A stretch of 64,000 nucleotides of DNA from contig NZ_JAUSTJ010000003.1 in NCBI RefSeq assembly GCF_030812785.1, positions 496,001-560,000 on the forward strand. Reading direction: 5' to 3'. Shown one piece after another: positions 39,672 to 48,327 of the stretch; the stretch's first letter is position 1, and every line of letters starts with the position of its first letter. The notes beneath the pieces were generated by a model. The model saw only the letters and a program-made list of their open reading frames with translations. It did no database searches and was not told where the DNA came from. Source of the stretch: Sphingomonas kyeonggiensis. GTDB lineage: Bacteria > Pseudomonadota > Alphaproteobacteria > Sphingomonadales > Sphingomonadaceae. The translations under genes and the position numbers were made by a program.

Positions 39672-41756
39672 ATGAAACTCGCCCCCCTCGCGCTGGCGCT
39701 CGCCACTTTCAGCTTCGCAGCCCCCGCGCTCGCGCAGGACGACCTGTCGCAGAAGACCGACGGCAATGTCGTCGCCCGCGCGGCGTCGCCCGATGGCAAG
39801 CTCACCGTCACGATCAGCCTCGATAACGAAGGCCGCGCCAGCTACGCCGTCCAGCGCGCCGGCAAGCCGCTGCTCACCGACAGCCGCCTCGGCTTCCTGT
39901 TCACCGATGCGCCGAAGCTCGACCGGGGCATGGGCGTGGTCGAAGTGAAGCGCGACAAGTCGGACACGACATGGAGCCAGCCCTTCGGCGAATGGTCGAC
40001 GATCCGCGACAACCACACCGAGATGACGGTGCGCCTGCAGGAGAAGTCCGATCTCAAGCGCGAGATGGACGTCACCTTCCGGATCTTCGACGACGGCGTC
40101 GGTTTCCGCTACACGCTGCCGGCCCAGGCCAACCTCAAGCACGCCAACATCGCCGACGAGCTGACCGAGTTCGCCTTTGCCGGGCCGGGCACCGCCTGGT
40201 GGAAACCGGCCTATCTGTGGAACCGCGAGGAATATCTCTACAACAAGACCCCGCTCGACGCGGTCGGCACCGCGCAGACGGTGATGACGGTCAAGCTCGC
40301 CGACGGCACGCATGTCGCGCTGCATGAGGCGGCGCTGGTCGACTATGCCGCGATGAACCTGCAGCGGGCCGAGGGGAACACCTTCAAGGCCTCGCTCACG
40401 CCAGGCGCCGGTGCACCCAAGGTGTCGCGCGACGCCGGCTTCTCGACGCCGTGGCGCACCATCGCGATCGCCGATGACGCCGGGGGCCTCTACAATGCCA
40501 GCCGGATGACCCTCAACCTCAACGAGCCGAACAAGCTCGGCGACGTCTCCTGGATCAAGCCGGGCAAGTTCGTCGGCGTGTGGTGGAACATGATCAAGGG
40601 CGAGTGGACCTGGTCGCGCGGCCCCAAGCACGGCGCCACTACCGCGCATGTGAAGCAATATATCGACTTCGCCGCCGCGAACGGCATCCCCGGCGTGCTC
40701 GTCGAGGGCTGGAATGTCGGCTGGGACGGCAACTGGTTCGGCAACGGCAAGGACATGAACTTCGACCAGCCGACCGAGGATTTCGACGCCGCCGAGCTGG
40801 CGCGCTATTCCAAGGCCAAGGGCGTGTATCTGATCGGCCATAACGAGACCGGCGGCTCGGCCAGCCACTATGACGGCCAGCTCGACCGCGCGTTCAAATA
40901 TGCGCAGGACCACGGCATCCCGGTCGTGAAGACCGGCTATGTCACCGATGCCGGCCAGATCGAGCGCATCGACCCGGACGGCTCGCAGCACCGCGAATGG
41001 CATGAGAGCCAGTGGATGGTGAACCACCATCTCCATGTCGTCGAGACCGCCGCCAAATATCACGTCTCGATTGACAGCCACGAGCCGGTCAAGGACACGG
41101 GCCTGCGCCGCACCTACCCGAACTGGGTGGCGCGCGAGGGCGGTCGCGGCATGGAATATAACGCCTGGGAAGGCGGCAAGAACCCGCCCGAGCACGAAGC
41201 CAACATGGTCTTCACCCAGCTGCTCGGCGGCCCGATGGACTTCACCCCGGGCGTGCTCAGCCTGAGCGGCTCGAACGGCTCGGCGATCAAGTCGACCATC
41301 GCCAAGCAGCTCGGCCTCTATGTCGTGCTCTATTCGCCGGTGGTGATGGCGGCCGACACGCCCGAGAACTACGCCAAATATCCGTGCGCGATGAAGTTCA
41401 TCCGCGACGTGCCGACCGACTGGAGCGACACCCGCGTGCTGAACGGCGAAGTCGGCGACTATGCGACGATCGTCCGCAAGGCCAAGGGCAGCGACGACTG
41501 GTATCTCGGCGCCGTCGGCGACGAGGAGGCGCGCAGCTCGACCGTGACGCTCGATTTCCTCGATGCCGGCAAGACCTACACCGCCGAGATCTATCGCGAC
41601 GGCCCGGGCGCCGATTATCGCACCGATGCCCGCCACTCGATCACGATCGAGACCAAGGCGGTGAAGAAAGGCGACACGCTCAGCATCGCGCTGGCGCCGG
41701 GTGGCGGCGAGGCGATCCGCTTTGTCGCACCGGGCAAGAAGGCACGCCGCCGGTGA
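39672..41756 (+). CDS. susB: GH97 alpha-glucosidase (SusB-like), exported
   Basis: 694 aa. A signal peptide MKLAPLALALATFSFAAPALAQ leads to the periplasm. GAGGAGTACCCC precedes the ATG. The N-terminal beta-sandwich (about residues 25-270) is followed by a TIM barrel with WNVGWDGNWFG, DSHEPVKDTGLRRTYPNW and NPPEHEANMVFTQLLGGPMDFTPG. The HEP and PEHE glutamates match the calcium and base residues of inverting SusB from Bacteroides, so it is likely an inverting alpha-glucosidase acting on maltose and short alpha-glucans. It begins 10 nt after the previous gene and overlaps the next by GTGA, so it is in the operon. It would finish periplasmic degradation so that glucose or maltose can cross the inner membrane. 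Confidence 0.93.
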   Translation: MKLAPLALALATFSFAAPALAQDDLSQKTDGNVVARAASPDGKLTVTISLDNEGRASYAVQRAGKPLLTDSRLGFLFTDAPKLDRGMGVVEVKRDKSDTTWSQPFGEWSTIRDNHTEMTVRLQEKSDLKREMDVTFRIFDDGVGFRYTLPAQANLKHANIADELTEFAFAGPGTAWWKPAYLWNREEYLYNKTPLDAVGTAQTVMTVKLADGTHVALHEAALVDYAAMNLQRAEGNTFKASLTPGAGAPKVSRDAGFSTPWRTIAIADDAGGLYNASRMTLNLNEPNKLGDVSWIKPGKFVGVWWNMIKGEWTWSRGPKHGATTAHVKQYIDFAAANGIPGVLVEGWNVGWDGNWFGNGKDMNFDQPTEDFDAAELARYSKAKGVYLIGHNETGGSASHYDGQLDRAFKYAQDHGIPVVKTGYVTDAGQIERIDPDGSQHREWHESQWMVNHHLHVVETAAKYHVSIDSHEPVKDTGLRRTYPNWVAREGGRGMEYNAWEGGKNPPEHEANMVFTQLLGGPMDFTPGVLSLSGSNGSAIKSTIAKQLGLYVVLYSPVVMAADTPENYAKYPCAMKFIRDVPTDWSDTRVLNGEVGDYATIVRKAKGSDDWYLGAVGDEEARSSTVTLDFLDAGKTYTAEIYRDGPGADYRTDARHSITIETKAVKKGDTLSIALAPGGGEAIRFVAPGKKARRR

Positions 41757-43219
41757 GCAGGGCAGGGGGGCGGCCGCGCCAGGGATTTGCCGGGCTGTGG
41801 AACATCAGCTTCGGCTTCCTGGGCATCCAGATCGGCTTCGCGTTGCAGAACGCCAACATGAGCCGCGTCTTCCAGTCGCTGGGCGAGAGTATCGACAATC
41901 TCCCGCTGCTGTGGATCGCCGCCCCCCTGACCGGCCTGCTCGTCCAGCCGGTGATCGGCCATTATTCGGACCGGACCTGGGGCCGGTTCGGCAGGCGGCG
42001 TCCCTATTTCCTCGCCGGTGCGGTGCTGGCGACGCTGGCGCTGATCGGCATGCCCAATGCGCCGGTGCTGCTGGTCGCGGCGCTGCTGCTCTGGGTGCTC
42101 GACGCCTCGCTCAACGTCTCGATGGAGCCGTTCCGCGCGTTCGTCGGCGATATGCTCGACAAGGAGCAGCACACCGCCGGCTATGCGATCCAGACCGCCT
42201 TCATCGGCGCGGGCGCGGTGATCGGGTCGGCTACGCCGTTCCTGCTCGACCATTTCGGCGTGTCGAATGTCGCACCGGGCGGAGGCCTGCCCGATACCGT
42301 CCGCTGGAGCTTCTATCTGGGCGGCGCGGCACTGCTGCTCGCGGTGCTGTGGACCGTGTTCACCACGCGCGAATATTCGCCGGAGGAGATCGCAGCTTTC
42401 GATGGTCCGGCACCCGAGCCGCAGCCGGCGCCGTCTGCTTCGGCGGATGCGGGTGTGCCCTGGCTGGCCGCGGGCGCGGCGCTGGGCGTGGCGGTGTTGG
42501 CGCTCGGGCTCGAGAAGGAGCTCTACCTGCTCGCCGGCTTGCTCGCTGCCTATGGCGCCGCGCGGATCGTTACGGCGGTGACGCGGGGCGGGGGCCTGCT
42601 GGGCGACCTGATGGCCGATTTCTCGGGCATGCCGCTGGTGATGAAGCGCCTTGCGGTCGTCCAGTTCTTCAGCTGGTCCGCGCTGTTCATCATGTGGATC
42701 TACACCACGCCGGTAGTCGCGCAGTATGTCTTCCACGCGCCCGATCCGGCGAGCGAGGGCTATAATGATGCGGGCAACTGGGTCGGCATATTGTTCGCCG
42801 CCTATAACGCCGTCGCGACCTTCGCAGCGCTGTTCCTGCTGCGCCCGCTCGCCCGCCGCTTCGGCAAGACGCGGACCCATGCGATCGCGCTGGGCCTGGG
42901 CGCGCTCGGCTATGCGAGCTTCCTGGTGATCCGGGATGCGAACACGCTGCTGCTCGCCGAGATCGGCATCGGCATTGCCTGGGCCTCGATCCTCGCCATG
43001 CCCTATGCGATTCTCGCCTCGTCGCTGCCCCAGGCCAAGCTTGGCGTGTACATGGGCCTGTTCAACGTCTTCATCGTCATCCCGCAGCTGCTGGTGGCGA
43101 CGGTGATCGGCACGGTGATGCGGCACGTCTTCCCGGGCCAGCCGATCTGGACGATGGCGATCGCGGCGGCGGTGATGGCGCTGGCGGCGCTGGCTACGCT
43201 GCGGGTCAAAGAGGCCTAA
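41753..43219 (+). CDS. GPH/MFS sugar transporter (maltose/sucrose porter type)
   Basis: 488 aa with about 12 helices. GTG 41753 overlaps the SusB stop; the longer upstream frame is inside susB. The N terminus NISFGFLGIQIGFALQNANMSRVFQ and the loop GHYSDRTWGRFGRRRPYFLAG are characteristic of the GPH group that includes plant-type sucrose carriers and the Caulobacter/Sphingomonas maltose porter beside TonB receptors. It imports a disaccharide or glucose with protons. A central loop rich in Pro/Ala (PAPEPQPAPSASA, near residue 225) separates the two halves. It is the last gene of the starch operon; palindromes follow directly. The putative substrate, maltose, is inferred from the operon. Confidence 0.9.
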   Translation: MSRAGGRPRQGFAGLWNISFGFLGIQIGFALQNANMSRVFQSLGESIDNLPLLWIAAPLTGLLVQPVIGHYSDRTWGRFGRRRPYFLAGAVLATLALIGMPNAPVLLVAALLLWVLDASLNVSMEPFRAFVGDMLDKEQHTAGYAIQTAFIGAGAVIGSATPFLLDHFGVSNVAPGGGLPDTVRWSFYLGGAALLLAVLWTVFTTREYSPEEIAAFDGPAPEPQPAPSASADAGVPWLAAGAALGVAVLALGLEKELYLLAGLLAAYGAARIVTAVTRGGGLLGDLMADFSGMPLVMKRLAVVQFFSWSALFIMWIYTTPVVAQYVFHAPDPASEGYNDAGNWVGILFAAYNAVATFAALFLLRPLARRFGKTRTHAIALGLGALGYASFLVIRDANTLLLAEIGIGIAWASILAMPYAILASSLPQAKLGVYMGLFNVFIVIPQLLVATVIGTVMRHVFPGQPIWTMAIAAAVMALAALATLRVKEA

Positions 43220-43220
43220 C

Positions 43221-43339
43221 CCTTCTCCCAATGGGAGAAGGGAGGGGCCCGCCGCCGAAGGCGGTGGGAGGGATGAGGGTCGAAGCGTCTTGCGCGTGGA
43301 TAGCTACCCTCACCCAACCCTCTCCCAGAGGGAGAGGGC
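43221..43339. repeat. Palindromic intergenic element (family B)
   Basis: CCCTTCTCCCAATGGGAGAAGGG at the left and CCCTCTCCCAGAGGGAGAGG at the right form separate hairpins, and the whole region is roughly self-complementary. It fills the gap between the convergent sugar porter and MFS exporter and likely ends both transcripts. Confidence 0.7.
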
Positions 43340-44524
43340 TTAGCGCTGCCGGTGCGTGAACTGGATCGCCACCGCCACCGCCGCAAACCCCGCGCCGAGC
43401 GCCGACACCGCGCTCCAGCCGCCCACCGACCAGGCCCAGGTCGCCGCGCCCGAGCCCACCGCGCCGCCGACGAACATCGCGCCCATGAAGATGGTGTTGA
43501 GCCGCGCCCGTGCCTCGGGCCGCAGCGCGAAGACGATGTGCTGGTGCGAGACCAGCGCGCCCTGCACGCCGAAGTCGAGCAGGATCACGCCGATCACCAT
43601 GCCGGCGATCGAAGCCCAGAGCCCGGTGAATGCCCAGCCCACCAGCACGCAGGCCGCGCCGAGCAGGATCACCGGCCGCGGTCCCTTCCTGTCGGCGATG
43701 CGGCCGGCGATGGGGGCGGCGAGCACGCCCACCGCGCCGATCACGCCGAACAGGCCCGCCACTTCGGAGCCGAGCCCGAAGGCGGGCTCCTGCAGTCGCA
43801 GCGCCAGGATCGTCCAGAAGCCGCTGAACGCAGCGAACAACAGGCCCTGGGTGATCGCGGCGTGGCGCAGCGCGCCGAACTCGCGCCACAGCCCGCCGAG
43901 CGAGCGCAGCAGCTGGGGATAGCGCAGCTCGGAGTCCGGGGCGCTGTGCGGCAGCGTCAGCGCCATCACGCCGCCTGCGGCGAGCGCCAGCGGCACGCCC
44001 AGCCAGAACATCTCGCGCCAGCCGGCATGGGCGGCGACGAAGCCCGCCAGCGTCCGGCTGAGCAGGATGCCGCAGAGCAGTCCGGCCATTACCGTGCCGA
44101 CCACCGCGCCGCGCTTCTCGGGCGGGGCGAGGTGCGCGGCGAGCGGCACGATCTGCTGCGCCACCGTGGCGGCGAAGCCCACGGCGACCGATGCCGCGAT
44201 GATCATCGCCGCGCTCGGCGCGATGGCGGCCAGCGCCAGCGCACCGGCCAGCACGACGAACTGGATCGCGATCAGCCGCTTGCGCTCGACCAGGTCGCCC
44301 AGCGGCACCAGCAGGAACAGGCCCAGCGCATAGCCGATCTGGGTCGCGGTCGGCACCAGCACCGTGCCGCTGCCGGGCAGGTCGCGCTGCATCACGCCCA
44401 GCATCGGCTGGTTGTAGTAGATATTGGCGACCGCGATGCCCGCGGCGGCGGCCATGGCGAAGATCAGCGGACGGCCGAGCGCGTCCGGTGCCGCGGTGGC
44501 GGCCTGGGGGGCGGTGCTGCTCAT
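43340..44524 (-). CDS. MFS exporter (YnfM/arabinose-efflux-like)
   Basis: 394 aa, about 12 membrane segments. Early FAMAAAAGIAVANIYYNQPMLGVMQRDL and the A-motif-like GDLVERKRLI are the marks of the DHA1-type 'YNQP' efflux proteins. GGAG lies about 8 nt before the ATG. It is 17 nt downstream of the UBP zinc-finger gene on the same strand, so the two form a small operon. Its role is likely export of a small molecule or drug; the substrate is not readable. It is convergent with the starch operon and probably unrelated to sugar use. Confidence 0.85.
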   Translation of the reverse strand: MSSTAPQAATAAPDALGRPLIFAMAAAAGIAVANIYYNQPMLGVMQRDLPGSGTVLVPTATQIGYALGLFLLVPLGDLVERKRLIAIQFVVLAGALALAAIAPSAAMIIAASVAVGFAATVAQQIVPLAAHLAPPEKRGAVVGTVMAGLLCGILLSRTLAGFVAAHAGWREMFWLGVPLALAAGGVMALTLPHSAPDSELRYPQLLRSLGGLWREFGALRHAAITQGLLFAAFSGFWTILALRLQEPAFGLGSEVAGLFGVIGAVGVLAAPIAGRIADRKGPRPVILLGAACVLVGWAFTGLWASIAGMVIGVILLDFGVQGALVSHQHIVFALRPEARARLNTIFMGAMFVGGAVGSGAATWAWSVGGWSAVSALGAGFAAVAVAIQFTHRQR

Positions 44525-44541
44525 GAATGTCTCCGGGGGGA

Positions 44542-44841
44542 TCAGTAGTAGCGCGGGATCGGCCCCAGCTGGGGTGTCTGGTCGGGCAGATCAACCACCA
44601 CTTCGTCGACATAGCACCAGCCCCAGCCTTCGGGCGGGTCATAGCCCTCGATGATCGGGTGGCGGGTCGCGTGGAAATGCGCGGTGGCGTGGCGGTGCGG
44701 GCTCTGGTCGCAGCAGCCGACATGGCCGCAGGCGCGGCACAGGCGGAGGTGCAGCCATTCGCTGCCGATCTTCAGGCATTCCTCGCAGCCGCGGGCGCTT
44801 GGCGTGACTTCGTTGACGGTCATCCCGTGCCGGCATTCCAT
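44542..44841 (-). CDS. UBP-type zinc-finger protein
   Basis: 99 aa. The protein shows the ZnF_UBP ligand pattern: MECRHG near the start, GCEECL, LCRACGHVGCCDQS, then a His series HRHATAHFHATRHPII and a terminal WCYVDEVVVDLP. In eukaryotes this fold binds the C terminus of ubiquitin; bacterial versions have no known ubiquitin partner. The start at 44841 follows GGAAAGGG; the frame is open further upstream without a better site. The MFS exporter follows 17 nt downstream. An ATCATAC motif shared with three other genes of this block lies 58 nt upstream. A regulatory or peptide-tail-binding role is possible, but I will not assign one. Confidence 0.85.
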   Translation of the reverse strand: MECRHGMTVNEVTPSARGCEECLKIGSEWLHLRLCRACGHVGCCDQSPHRHATAHFHATRHPIIEGYDPPEGWGWCYVDEVVVDLPDQTPQLGPIPRYY

Positions 44842-44897
44842 GGTCGCGCCCTTTCCTATAGTCCCGCCGCCTTCTCGCAGCTGCGAAGGCGGCAGCC

Positions 44898-44915
44898 AAT
44901 CATACGAAGATGTTG
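44898..44915 (-). promoter_or_regulatory. Shared AAC-N6-GTATGAT motif upstream of the zinc-finger gene
   Basis: On the minus strand CAACATCTTCGTATGATT lies 58 nt before the zinc-finger start. Similar sequences at 47223, 50367 and 53339 lie 92, 60 and 61 nt before other minus-strand genes. TATGAT could be a -10 box without a good -35, or the whole may be an activator site. Confidence 0.4.
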
Positions 44916-44940
44916 CGCCCCGGTCTGCCCCCCAAGGGAT

Positions 44941-44954
44941 CAAACCATGGTTTG
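44941..44954. promoter_or_regulatory. Perfect palindrome upstream of dps
   Basis: CAAACCATGGTTTG is a perfect 14-bp palindrome 57 nt before the dps start. CAAACCAAGGTTTG at 48394, upstream of the bicupin gene, differs only at the centre. Confidence 0.5.
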
Positions 44955-45011
44955 GGTTGGCGCGCCCCGGGCACCTCCCGATCTCCGGCTCGACTTCCAA
45001 GGAGACCGGAA

Positions 45012-45527
45012 ATGACCTTCCTCACCGCCGCCGAGCGCAAGCTGGGCACGCCGACCGACCTGGGCGAAAGCGCCACCCGCGACATCTCGGCCGGGCTCAA
45101 GAAGCTGCTCGCCGACGTGTTCGCGCTCTATCTCAAGACCAAGAACTTCCACTGGCACATGAGCGGCCCGAACTTCCGCGACTATCACCTGCTGCTGGAC
45201 GAGCAGGGCGACCAGATCTTCGCGATGACCGACGTGATCGCCGAGCGCGCCCGCAAGATCGGCGGCACCACCATCCGCTCGATCTCGGACATCGCCGGCA
45301 ACCAGCGGCTGCTCGACAACAATGAAGCCTATGTCGATCCGCAGGACATGCTTGCCGAGCTGCACGGCGACAACAAGCAGCTGGTCGCCGCCCTGCGCCG
45401 CGTGCACGAGCTTTGCGACGCCTATTCCGACGTCGCGACGACGAGCCTGCTCGAAGTGTGGATCGACGAGAGCGAGCGCCGCGCCTGGTTCCTCTACGAG
45501 GCCTGCCGAACGCCCGAGATGGTGTAA
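45012..45527 (+). CDS. dps: Dps-type DNA-protection ferritin
   Basis: 171 aa. Dps proteins form dodecamers that oxidise and store iron and shield DNA during oxidative or starvation stress. The signature NFHWHMSGPNFRDYHLLLDEQ and MTDVIAERA supply the ferroxidase residues H47, H59, D74 and E78. AAGGAG lies 7 nt before the ATG at 45012; the longer frame upstream has no support. The N-terminal tail is short and has few lysines, so DNA binding may be weak. A palindrome upstream and a strong terminator downstream mark a single-gene transcript. It fits the stress character of the 44-53 kb block. Confidence 0.93.
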   Translation: MTFLTAAERKLGTPTDLGESATRDISAGLKKLLADVFALYLKTKNFHWHMSGPNFRDYHLLLDEQGDQIFAMTDVIAERARKIGGTTIRSISDIAGNQRLLDNNEAYVDPQDMLAELHGDNKQLVAALRRVHELCDAYSDVATTSLLEVWIDESERRAWFLYEACRTPEMV

Positions 45528-45553
45528 GCCGGCTTCGTTCGTCTCACGACACG

Positions 45554-45584
45554 AAAGGCCGCCCGCGCAAGCCGGCGGCCTTTT
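45554..45584. terminator. Bidirectional terminator after dps
   Basis: AAAGGCCGCC pairs with GGCGGCCTTT and is followed by a further T. It lies between convergent dps and the exported hypothetical gene and can serve both. Confidence 0.85.
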
Positions 45585-45595
45585 GCGTGCGCGTG

Positions 45596-46204
45596 TCAGA
45601 GCGGCTTGCCGTCCTTGTCGAGTATCTCCATCCGGTAGGAGCAGCCATAGAGCGTCTTGCCCGGATGGCTGGTCGCGTTGGAGATGCTGCGCGCCACTAC
45701 CATGTGGGTACCGAATTCCTCGCCCTTCGCGGGCTCGGTCACGTCCTTCACGATCCGTTCGCCGAGGAACTTGCGGAACTTCATCTCCGCCGCGACCTCC
45801 GCATAGCGCCTGCCGCTCGTGCGGGCGAGGTCCTCGATCATCGGGTCGGAATCCATCGCGTTCGGGACATTCTCCGCGCGTGCGATCGGCGCGGGATCGG
45901 CGACGTCGAGGATCGCCAGGATCGCGTTGGCGGAAAAGGCGATCCGGGTGGTGCGGTAGGTGCCGGCGACCGTGATCGGGCCTGGAAGTTCATATTCGCT
46001 CAGGAAGGGATTGGCCGAATCGATCTTCTTCCAGTGGCGCGCCTGGGCGATGCCGTCCGCCTCGCCCAGCGACAGGGCGAAGCCGTTATAGTCGGGCACG
46101 GAGATGCGGCACTCGATCGCGTCCGTCTCGCTGATCCGGGCCGGATCGGGCGCGTCCTGAAGCGGGAGGAGGGCGAGGGCGGAAAGGGCAAGCAGCGGAA
46201 CCAT
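45596..46204 (-). CDS. Exported protein of unknown function
   Basis: 202 aa. The start MVPLLALSALALLPLQD is a short hydrophobic export signal. The mature protein has two cysteines far apart (in IECRISV and YGCSYRM), a mixed alpha/beta look, and a central ARTSGRRYAEVAAEMKFRKFL helix. No motif I recognise. It is convergent with dps and downstream of the hydrolase on the same strand, with a terminator between, so it is probably its own unit. Confidence 0.65.
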   Translation of the reverse strand: MVPLLALSALALLPLQDAPDPARISETDAIECRISVPDYNGFALSLGEADGIAQARHWKKIDSANPFLSEYELPGPITVAGTYRTTRIAFSANAILAILDVADPAPIARAENVPNAMDSDPMIEDLARTSGRRYAEVAAEMKFRKFLGERIVKDVTEPAKGEEFGTHMVVARSISNATSHPGKTLYGCSYRMEILDKDGKPL

Positions 46205-46244
46205 GCCGCCCGCATAGCAGCGATCCGTCCGCCGGATAAGGAAA

Positions 46245-46273
46245 AGGGCCCGTCCCCGCAGGACGGACCCTTC
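46245..46273 (-). terminator. Terminator of the alpha/beta hydrolase gene
   Basis: On the minus strand AAGGGTCCGTCC, a 5-nt loop, and GGACGGGCCCTT with one mismatch, followed by TTCCTT. It lies 22 nt past the stop. Confidence 0.85.
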
Positions 46274-46294
46274 CCATTGGAGCCCTGAGGAGCT

Positions 46295-47131
46295 TCAGGC
46301 CTTGATGAACGCCAGCAGGTCGGTGTTGATCACATCGGCATGGGTGGTCAGCATGCCGTGCGGATAGCCTTCGTAGATCTTGAGCTGGGCGTTCGGGATC
46401 AGCTCGGCCTGAACCAGCGCGGCTTCCTTGTAGGGCACGACCTGGTCGTCATCGCCCTGCAGCACCAAAGTCGGCACGGTGATCGCCTTGAGGTCCTCGG
46501 TCTGGTCGGTCTCCGAGAAGGCCTTGATGCCGAGATAATGGGCATTGGCCGCGCCCATCATGCCCTGGCGCCACCAGTTGCGGATCACGCCTTCGGAGAT
46601 CGCCGCGCCCTCGCGGTTGAAGCCGTAAAAGGGGCCCGAGGCGAAATCGAGGAAGAACTGGGCGCGGTTGGCGGCGAGCCCGGCGCGGATCCCGTCGAAC
46701 ACTTCGATCGGCAGGCCGTTCGGATAGGCTCCGGTCTTGAGCATGATCGGCGGCACCGCGCTGACCAGCACCGCCTTGGCGACGCGACCCTGGGGCTGGC
46801 CGTGGCGGGCGACATAGGCCGCGACTTCGCCGCCGCCGGTCGAGTGGCCGATATGGACGGCGTTGCGCAGATCGAGATGCTCGGCGACGGCCGAGGCGTC
46901 GGCGGCGTAGTGCGCCATGTCATGGCCCTCGCTCACCTGCGCCGAGCGGCCATGGCCGCGGCGGTCATGCGCGACGACGCGGAAGCCCTGGCTGAGGAAG
47001 AACAGCATCTGGCCGTCCCAGTCGTCCGACGACAGCGGCCAGCCATGATGGAAGACGATCGGCTGGGCGTCCTTGGGGCCCCAGTCCTTGTAGAAGATCT
47101 CGGTGCCGTCCTGGGTGGTGATGGTAGCCAT
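46295..47131 (-). CDS. Alpha/beta hydrolase of the cofactor-free haloperoxidase type
   Basis: 278 aa from ATG 47131 (GGAG 8 nt upstream); the frame is open to 47227 but that start lies in the putative promoter motif. The oxyanion region FHHGWPLSSDDWDGQM, nucleophile S97 in GHSTGGGE, an acid Asp in QGDDDQVVPY and catalytic His in EGYPHGM fit 'non-heme chloroperoxidase' alpha/beta hydrolases. Such enzymes are esterases or perhydrolases in practice and do not need halide chemistry in vivo. No signal peptide. It stands alone between terminators, preceded by the shared GTATGAT motif. It is unlikely to be linked to the flavin halogenases, despite the name. Confidence 0.9.
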   Translation of the reverse strand: MATITTQDGTEIFYKDWGPKDAQPIVFHHGWPLSSDDWDGQMLFFLSQGFRVVAHDRRGHGRSAQVSEGHDMAHYAADASAVAEHLDLRNAVHIGHSTGGGEVAAYVARHGQPQGRVAKAVLVSAVPPIMLKTGAYPNGLPIEVFDGIRAGLAANRAQFFLDFASGPFYGFNREGAAISEGVIRNWWRQGMMGAANAHYLGIKAFSETDQTEDLKAITVPTLVLQGDDDQVVPYKEAALVQAELIPNAQLKIYEGYPHGMLTTHADVINTDLLAFIKA

Positions 47132-47221
47132 GTCGAATACTCCAGCGTCAGAGATTGGGCGAAGCCGGGGCGGGGAACCCCGGCCGGCGCGATCGATATC
47201 GGACATGTCGAAAGTGACGGC

Positions 47222-47240
47222 CATCATACGCTAGTTTCGG
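47222..47240 (-). promoter_or_regulatory. Shared AAC-N4-GTATGAT motif upstream of the hydrolase
   Basis: On the minus strand CCGAAACTAGCGTATGATGG, close to CCTAAACGAGCGTATGATAC at 53339, lies 92 nt before the hydrolase start. Confidence 0.4.
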
Positions 47241-47319
47241 TTGCGCGACGAACGGATACGAAAGCGCGCCGGAAGCCCCTGGGCCGCCGGCGCGCCGCGC
47301 GTTCCGCCTGTGCGTCAGG

Positions 47320-47634
47320 TCACTGGCGCTGGCGGCAATTGTCCTCGCGGCCCGGCTTGCACGCCGGATAGGCCCTGAGCGGCGCCGGTGCGGGATAGGC
47401 CTGGCTGGGGGTCAGCGTCTGCGGCACGAACACCACCTGGGTGCTCGGCGTGACGGGCCCCGAGAAGGGCGAGCTGGCCGGCTGGTAGCCGCCCGGCGTC
47501 TCCTCGGCGCGGAAGCCGCTGGCGTCGGTGAAGATGCGGGCGTCTTGGGGGGCGTTCTGCGGCACGTCCTGTGCCTGGGCAATGCCGGTGCCGAGCGCGA
47601 ACAGGGCCGCAGCGGCGATCATCATCTGCTTCAT
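47320..47634 (-). CDS. Small exported proline-rich protein, unknown function
   Basis: 104 aa from ATG 47634, with AAGGAG 7 nt upstream. The frame is open further but only within the neighbouring gene. The signal peptide MKQMMIAAAALFALGTGIAQA leads to a Pro/Ala/Thr/Gln-rich mature chain with STQVVFVPQTL and a basic C terminus with two cysteines (CKPGREDNC). No domain recognised. It follows the outer-membrane barrel gene by 43 nt on the same strand, so the pair is probably co-transcribed. An envelope role is likely but undefined. Confidence 0.7.
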   Translation of the reverse strand: MKQMMIAAAALFALGTGIAQAQDVPQNAPQDARIFTDASGFRAEETPGGYQPASSPFSGPVTPSTQVVFVPQTLTPSQAYPAPAPLRAYPACKPGREDNCRQRQ

Positions 47635-47677
47635 GGTTTTGCTCCTTGCTTGGGGGGGGGCGGAGTGCCGGGGGAAA

Positions 47678-48256
47678 TCAGAAGCGCAGGCCGACGCCAG
47701 CGAGCAGCTGGTTCTGGTGGATGCTGCTCGACCAGTGCGAGTAGCGATACTCGCCCGAGACATAGACATTGCGGGTCACCGCATATTCGGCACCCGCGCC
47801 GATCCGGTAGCCGCTGCGATTGTCGGCGCTGTCCATGTCGCTCGCGCCGGCATTCTCGATCCGGTCGGAGAAGCGGGCATTGGTATAGCCGCCCTTGCCG
47901 TAGAGGAGCAGCGAAGGAGCCGCGACATAGCCGATGCGCGCGCCGGCATAGAGGTCGCGGTCCGCGCGCTCGCAGTCCCTGCCGCCCGTGGCGATCGCGC
48001 GGCATTCCTTCTGGGTGGAGTCCGAGACTTCGATCTCGGGGCCGAAGCGGAGGTTGCCGGCGGCAACGTCATAGCCGAGCGTCGCGCCATAGGTGAAGCC
48101 GTCGCCGCCCGCGCGATGCTCGCCGCCGACCCGGCTCCAGCCGCCCTCGACGCCGATGCGCGGACCCGTGAAGCTGGTCGAGTCCTGCGCCATCGCCGGC
48201 ACCGCAAAGGCGGCCGAGGCGAGGATGGCGAGGGTGGCGTGCTTGATCATTCCCAT
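47678..48256 (-). CDS. Outer-membrane beta-barrel (porin-like/OmpA-like) protein
   Basis: 192 aa from ATG 48256, with GGAGG about 9 nt upstream (an ATG at 48250 is also possible). The signal peptide ends VPAMAQ. FTGPRIGVEGGWSRV begins an eight-strand type barrel; glycine-rich strands, a disulfide candidate (KECRAI, RDCERA), LYAGARIGYVAAP, and GVGLRF with terminal Phe follow. It resembles the 'outer membrane beta-barrel protein, porin family' of sphingomonads. It is divergent from the bicupin gene; the shared 247-bp gap holds two AAACC/GGTTT palindromes. Function is structural or unknown. Confidence 0.85.
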   Translation of the reverse strand: MGMIKHATLAILASAAFAVPAMAQDSTSFTGPRIGVEGGWSRVGGEHRAGGDGFTYGATLGYDVAAGNLRFGPEIEVSDSTQKECRAIATGGRDCERADRDLYAGARIGYVAAPSLLLYGKGGYTNARFSDRIENAGASDMDSADNRSGYRIGAGAEYAVTRNVYVSGEYRYSHWSSSIHQNQLLAGVGLRF

Positions 48257-48327
48257 TTCAAATTCCTCCAAAACCGTGGTTGGCAATGCGGAGATAGGGG
48301 AACAAAAAGCGGGTGTTCAGAAATACG

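Noticed and set aside
41615..43231. Minus-strand open frame opposite the GPH sugar porter
   Set aside because: Gln/Arg/His-rich shadow; the opposite frame has 12 helices and family motifs.
46295..47131. Link between the 'chloroperoxidase' hydrolase and the two flavin halogenases as one halogenation system
   Set aside because: The hydrolase has a Ser/Asp/His triad; in vivo such enzymes are esterases or perhydrolases, and it is 11 kb away in an unrelated block.
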